Below are positions 59,630 through 64,000 of a stretch of DNA of 64,000 bases, in pieces. The DNA comes from Bolinopsis microptera. Taxonomy: Eukaryota; Ctenophora; Tentaculata; Lobata; Bolinopsidae. A model generated the notes under the pieces. It worked only from the letters and a program-made list of their open reading frames with translations. It had not been told where the DNA came from and searched no databases. The stretch lies in assembly GCF_026151205.1 (NCBI RefSeq), contig NC_087080.1:14891337-14955336 (forward strand). Direction: 5' to 3'. The translations under genes were made by a program, and so were the position numbers. How positions within the stretch are numbered: the first letter of the stretch is position 1; every line of letters starts with the position of its first letter.

Positions 59630-60384
59630 ATATAATATATAATATATAATATATCACAATGCTTAAAACTTAGTGAGAGTTTAGCAGTAATAACAACCTT
59701 TGACGACAAGAACTCCATTGTATTTGTAATTACTTTCACCCATTAAGATACCAAACGCTGCCTTAAATACGGTGCAGTATGACTGAACCCTATCAAACAC
59801 AAAGTTCCAAGACCCCGAAAAAAGGAGTAAAAGAATCGGAGACCGAAACAGAAGCACAACTCAACTACCTGTCGACTAGAAGAGTGCCCAGCATAATAGC
59901 GAATTGTTACTTGTAACTCCTCTCGGCGACCTTCAGATTTCGACGAATGATTAGTCGAATAAAAGTCCTCCGTTTTATATCTTGGTACTCGTTAAGAACA
60001 TGGAACGCAATTATACTTTTAAAAGTTTTGTTCTAATTACTGTAGAAAGTACCAGGTGCGCAGACGCAGTTACTGGAGACACGGTCGTAGTATTTTTATC
60101 TTTAGACAACTTTTCAGCAGACTTTAAATATGAACCGGTAGTTCCAGGAACGGAAATAGACCTGAGACTGGCACGTGTTGGAATATTGAAACCTTAGTTT
60201 TGTAACAGTAATTGTGATGCTAAACACTTTCCCAGTAGTTACCGTTAAACTGTCAACGATTCTCAGCATATTTTATCACAATTTATCGGAAATCAGGCCA
60301 CAACTGGAGCATAATTATGATTTGATCTAGACACTAAATGATATTTAACTGCAGTGACTGTTGCTGTTTCGCATGAGTGGTTAA

Positions 60385-60633
60385 GAGACAACCATGTTAT
60401 CTTGATTATCACGTGACCAAGAGACAACCATGTTATCTTGGTTATCACGTGACCAAGAGACAACCATGTTATCTTGGTTATCACGTGACCAAGAGACAAC
60501 CATGTTATCTTGGTTATCACGTGACCAAGAGACAACCATGTTATCTTGGTTATCACGTGACCAAGAGACAACCATGTTATCTTGGTTATCACGTGACCAA
60601 GAGACAACCATGTTATCACGGTCATCACGGGAA
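60385..60633. repeat. 36-bp tandem repeat, about seven copies
   Basis: The unit is GAGACAACCATGTTATCTTG followed by GTTATCACGTGACCAA. There are six near-identical copies and a diverged seventh. Each full unit carries a CACGTG E-box. Open frames on both strands reflect the period of 36. Confidence 0.95.
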
Positions 60634-61517
60634 AACGTGACGAAGGTTTAGTTCGTGGTGAAAAAAGCAGTGGTACTTATCGACCATTAATCTTTGTGTC
60701 TGAACTAATAATCTTAATAGTCGATTTAGTTTTCCAATGAGTGGTGGTGGTAAGCTCCAACGTGAACCGGTATAATAACTCTTCTCTCACATAATCAATA
60801 GATAACACAAGGTAGTCTTTGAATGTTTAGAAGTGGTATCCGAAATTATGGAAGTGCTAAAACTGAAAGATTGGGATTTTTCGCAGACTTGAAATTACCT
60901 AACTACCTACCTACCTATGGCACCTATGCATAATATGTTGAGATTCCACCCTACAGAGAGGAGATCTCTCTGTCATTCCTCCAGCAAAGCAGCGAGTTTG
61001 AGGGCTGATGAGTGTAGCCCCTGATGGGCGGTGTATCGGGAAGAGATAGCATGAACCGGGTAAGCTGAGATTTAAAATGCTCCCGGTCGCCGATTCAATT
61101 CAGATAGTAAAGCCTATGATTGAAATAAAATTAAAAATGACTTCCATATCAAGTAAAATTAATCATGAAATGGGTATAACTTCTCAAAATCTATTCGCAA
61201 GTTAAGAGAAAGATTCTAAAGTCGAGTTGGATAAAAGGAGCGTCACGACTCACGGTCAAAGACTTAATTTCATAGAAGAAAAAACGGCGCGTTCTACTGC
61301 AGGTGCGAGGGGCAAATTATAGCGAGTATAACATTCATAAAGTAAAATATATGATATTCCATGATGGGCCGTCTAATCAGGCCAGCATACGTCAGAAGAC
61401 CAGACAAATTCAGTTAGCTTTCTTTTGAAAATAGAAATTTTCTCAGTCTGTCTAACATAGGCTGGCAATGCATTCCACAGAAGCATTGTTCTATAAAAGA
61501 AGCTGTTTCTGAAACTA
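60634..61517. other. Intronic stretch, nothing recognised
   Basis: No coding or transposon signal supported. Confidence 0.45.
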
Positions 61518-62420
61518 CCTTATAGGACCTTATTTGGACGGACATTACTTGAACGCTGGAGGCCCTAGCGTTCATCTTAATGTCCGTTCAAATAAAGTCC
61601 GTTCAATTAATGTCCGTCCAAGTTAAAGTCCGTTGAAATTTTTCCAAAAATTTTTCCATTTCGAACTTTTTGTCCAGAATATGACAACTTTGAGAACTTT
61701 ATTGTGCCGTAAGTTAACGACGGAAAGATTCTCCTTGGTCTGCCGGAGGCACAGAAAACTCTACTAGTATATGATGTTTTCAAGGGTCACTTGGCGGAAA
61801 AAAGTCAACGAAATTATGGCACTCAACAACATAGTTCATGAGCTAGTCCCCGCCAACATGACAAACTTGTTCCAGCCTCTAGATATTACGGTAAATCGTG
61901 TTGCCAAGGACATTGTCCGACGTTGTTATAGTTCATATTACTGAGGGGAGGTAATGAAATTGAAACAGTGCTAGGAAAGCTCCACGTGATGTTAAGGTTA
62001 ACCTAAAGTTGTCTAAGATAAAACCACTGCACGCCGAATGGCTTGTAAAAGTTAACAATGAAATGCAGGACCGGGTAGTTTGATAAAAAAAGGTTTCCAC
62101 AAAGCTAGAAATCACTGATGCTTGTTTAAGCATGGACTATTTCATGCACGAAAACCCATTTAATGAAGATGATATGTGATATTAGACACTGATCATTGCA
62201 TGTACACATATTTTAACATTTTTACTGCTTAATGACTGCTTTTCTTACTTACTGTATAAAAAATGGATTAAAAAATCATTTGCTGAAATTAAAAAAACGT
62301 CAAGAAATTGAAAAAAATTCGGATTTTTGATGGTTTTGAATGCCTTCGAGCGTTCATATTAATGTCCGTTCACAATTATGTCCGTTCATGTAATGTCCGT
62401 CCAAATAAGGTCCGATAAGG
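61518..62420 (+). mobile_element. Pogo/Tigger-like DNA transposon remnant
   Basis: The TIRs begin CCTTATAGGACCTTATTTGG on the left and CCTTATCGGACC in inverted form on the right, matching for about 30 bp to GGACGGACATTA. TA flanks both ends (61516-61517 and 62421-62422). Subterminal copies of AATGTCCGTTCA occur near both ends. The 903-bp body holds the last third of a DDE transposase with breaks. Confidence 0.83.
61752..62179 (+). pseudogene. DDE_1-type (pogo/Tigger) transposase C-terminal relic
   Basis: Fragments in at least two frames give LLVYDVFKGHLAE, then NNIVHELVPANMTNLFQPLD with ITVNRVAKD, then LSKIKPLHAEWLV, and last ITDACLSMDYF near the end. These match in order the last part of DDE_1 transposases, where a D-x-F-x-G-H block and a P-A-x-x-T-x-x-x-Q-P-L-D block surround the catalytic centre. 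Frameshifts lie near 61800 and 61960, and a stop follows RVV near 62080. The DNA-binding and first catalytic parts are missing, so it is non-functional. Confidence 0.85.
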
Positions 62421-62430
62421 TATCGCAGTT

Positions 62431-62563
62431 GTTATATAACCATGACAACGTCATGATATAACCATGACAACATGATATAACCATGACAACATGATATAAC
62501 CATGACAACATGATATAACCATGACAACATGATATAACCATGACAACATGATATAACCATGAG
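62431..62563. repeat. 19-bp tandem repeat, about seven copies
   Basis: ATGATATAACCATGACAAC in tandem, directly beside the right end of the pogo-like element. Confidence 0.92.
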
Positions 62564-64000
62564 AATAATTAGCATGGTTACACGTTACTTAGTAGTAAAT
62601 GGTTTTACAGTTACATTATTAACAGATTAGAGATTCAGTAACAGCTGGTTTAGGTTAGCACGTGCTATTCAATTAAATCTCGAAATCATTGAAAAAAATC
62701 ATCTCAAACGCATTTAAAACATTCACTGGCCTACTGGAATAATTAGTAGCAATGACTAATCACTCTTTAATGAGCCCAGATGCGTAGTAAATTGGAAAAT
62801 TACTCATCTAGAAAATTGAACTTTGAGTAATATTAGTGAACTTTTGAAACTGAAACAGTTAAAATGGAAAGCATTTACAGTTAGTTGCCTAGGGAACTTG
62901 TTCATTTTACAATCAGGTAAATTGTAGTGACTTTTCGTTGCCTTGATGTGGAAGCAGGCAAAATGTATTATATGGTATTACTATTATAACAGGACTAAGA
63001 AAATCAAAGCGTAACATAAACCAAAATGCCGATAATAACCTTGTCTCTACATCTTAGATTATATGCACACACTTATGCATCACTCAATAAACGTCGCATA
63101 TCTCATCAATTACACTGCCAACATAGGACATTCTTTTTTATCGCCGCGATTTCAAATCAAGTTACAAATTCTACAAATTTTGAAGTGCTCAGTCTTGTTT
63201 TACTTTTCTTATCTTTACCTATTAACCATTGGAAAATAAAACTTTAAGTTATAAACCTTCATTGCATACTTTACCGGTAGAGTCTAAATTGAATAGTTTG
63301 AGATTTCCTTTACATTTTATATTTATGCATGTGCCCCACGGGGATGAATTTCTTATTACCATTGATATTATATATATTTTTTTTAGTAAACATTGGCTGG
63401 TACCACGGGCCAGTCCCCCAAAAAAAAAAAAAAAAATTAATATAGTAATACCATATTATATATACAATGATACACCAAAGGCAGTTCAGAATTACAAGGT
63501 GTCGCAGAAGATTTTAACAGGCGATTCCAAAGTATCATCCTGCAAACATTCACAATGCAAAAGTTCAAGTTGACACGGTTCAAGTTAGTTAAAATTAAAA
63601 ATGGGTCACAAAATCATACATCAAAGCGTGAGAGAGAACCTTTTCTGAAAAAATCTACATACAGAATACTTGGTGCATACTTGTACTGCTGTTATTAATT
63701 TATATAAGTGTGTCGCCTCTATGTCAGTGATGTAAGACGGGGTGTGTTTAAACACAAGTGTCCGCCATGGACAAATATAGTGGAAAAATACACTGGAGAA
63801 AAGTTTTTAACTTTTATTTACCAGTACGTTAAGGTTTACTAATCATATCGTAACCTATTTTTTAAAGAATAATCATACAAACGATAATTTGTATCCTTAC
63901 TTTAGGTTACTTTAGGTATTCAGCAGTAGGTAATACCAAATAATAATATCAAATGTTTGAAATTCAAATATTTTGCTAGGATCTAGAGACTGAAGACTCC
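62564..64000. other. Non-coding stretch to the window end
   Basis: No FBP exon or other gene recognised. An A homopolymer lies at about 63420-63436. Frames of 73 and 114 codons between 63026 and 63573 lack any recognisable feature. Confidence 0.45.

Larger units (their letters stand above)
54515..60380 (+). other. FBP1: FBP intron 3, first part
   Basis: No further FBP exon could be found: I looked for the segments carrying the SEE and DPLDGSSN motifs and saw neither, so the intron is more than 9.4 kb. A short GGACACTGTTC repeat lies at 54833-54868. A CRE cluster, diverged repeats near 59.25, 59.42 and 59.70 kb and a hairpin at 59.57 kb are also present. Open frames of 60-90 codons here show no domain. 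Confidence 0.6.

Noticed and set aside
60293-60651. Four overlapping repetitive open frames
   Set aside because: Caused by the 36-bp tandem repeat.
61003-61060. CTGATGAG near 61006 as another hammerhead
   Set aside because: The required GAAA core and closing stems are missing; TCGGGAAGAG does not fit.

Overview
This is a stretch of animal (metazoan) nuclear genome. It is AT-rich and intron-bearing, with very low coding density and many transposon relics and tandem repeats. The evidence for an animal is a spliced fructose-1,6-bisphosphatase (FBP) gene of animal type, an intronless seven-transmembrane receptor, and several animal-type transposon families (hAT, pogo/mariner-like, PIF-like, TTAA-type, a non-LTR retrotransposon). 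The species cannot be fixed from sequence alone; the repeat style fits a marine invertebrate.

Layout. 1-27 kb has no gene I can support. It holds a 48-bp minisatellite (about 2.05-2.82 kb), an internally deleted hAT transposon with an exact 8-bp target duplication (4777-6360), a 2-kb TTAA-flanked inverted-repeat element (8987-10993), GA microsatellites (12.1-12.66 kb), a G-rich 47-bp minisatellite (14.15-15.10 kb), a cluster of SINE-like and palindromic repeats (15.8-17.8 kb), two short inverted-repeat transposons (23322-23722, 24172-24764) and a hairpin-ended element filled with 99-bp repeats (25739-26908). A 320-codon unrecognised ORF sits at 27583-28545, followed by a PIF-like MITE (28665-28947). 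From about 32 to 37.7 kb a decayed repeat array of roughly 370-bp period is interrupted by a young 4-kb element (33416-37431). Its inverted repeats exceed 400 bp, differ by only about five substitutions, are flanked by AAGTT duplications, and enclose a largely intact but 5'-truncated reverse transcriptase ORF.

The receptor gene (39542-40690, minus) and the FBP gene (starting at 41330, plus) are divergently arranged 639 bp apart. Three FBP coding exons are visible (41330-41388, 43094-43206, 54399-54514). They join in frame to give the first 96 residues; the rest of the enzyme lies beyond the window. Intron 2 (11.2 kb) and the visible part of intron 3 hold most of the remaining repeats.

The most notable find is inside FBP intron 2: about 2.6 copies of a roughly 278-bp unit (46991-47706). 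On the minus strand each unit carries a complete type I hammerhead self-cleaving ribozyme and a tRNA-like pol III promoter (A and B boxes). This looks like a retrozyme or Smalpha-like SINE/ribozyme retroelement. The RT-bearing foldback element is the second main point of interest.
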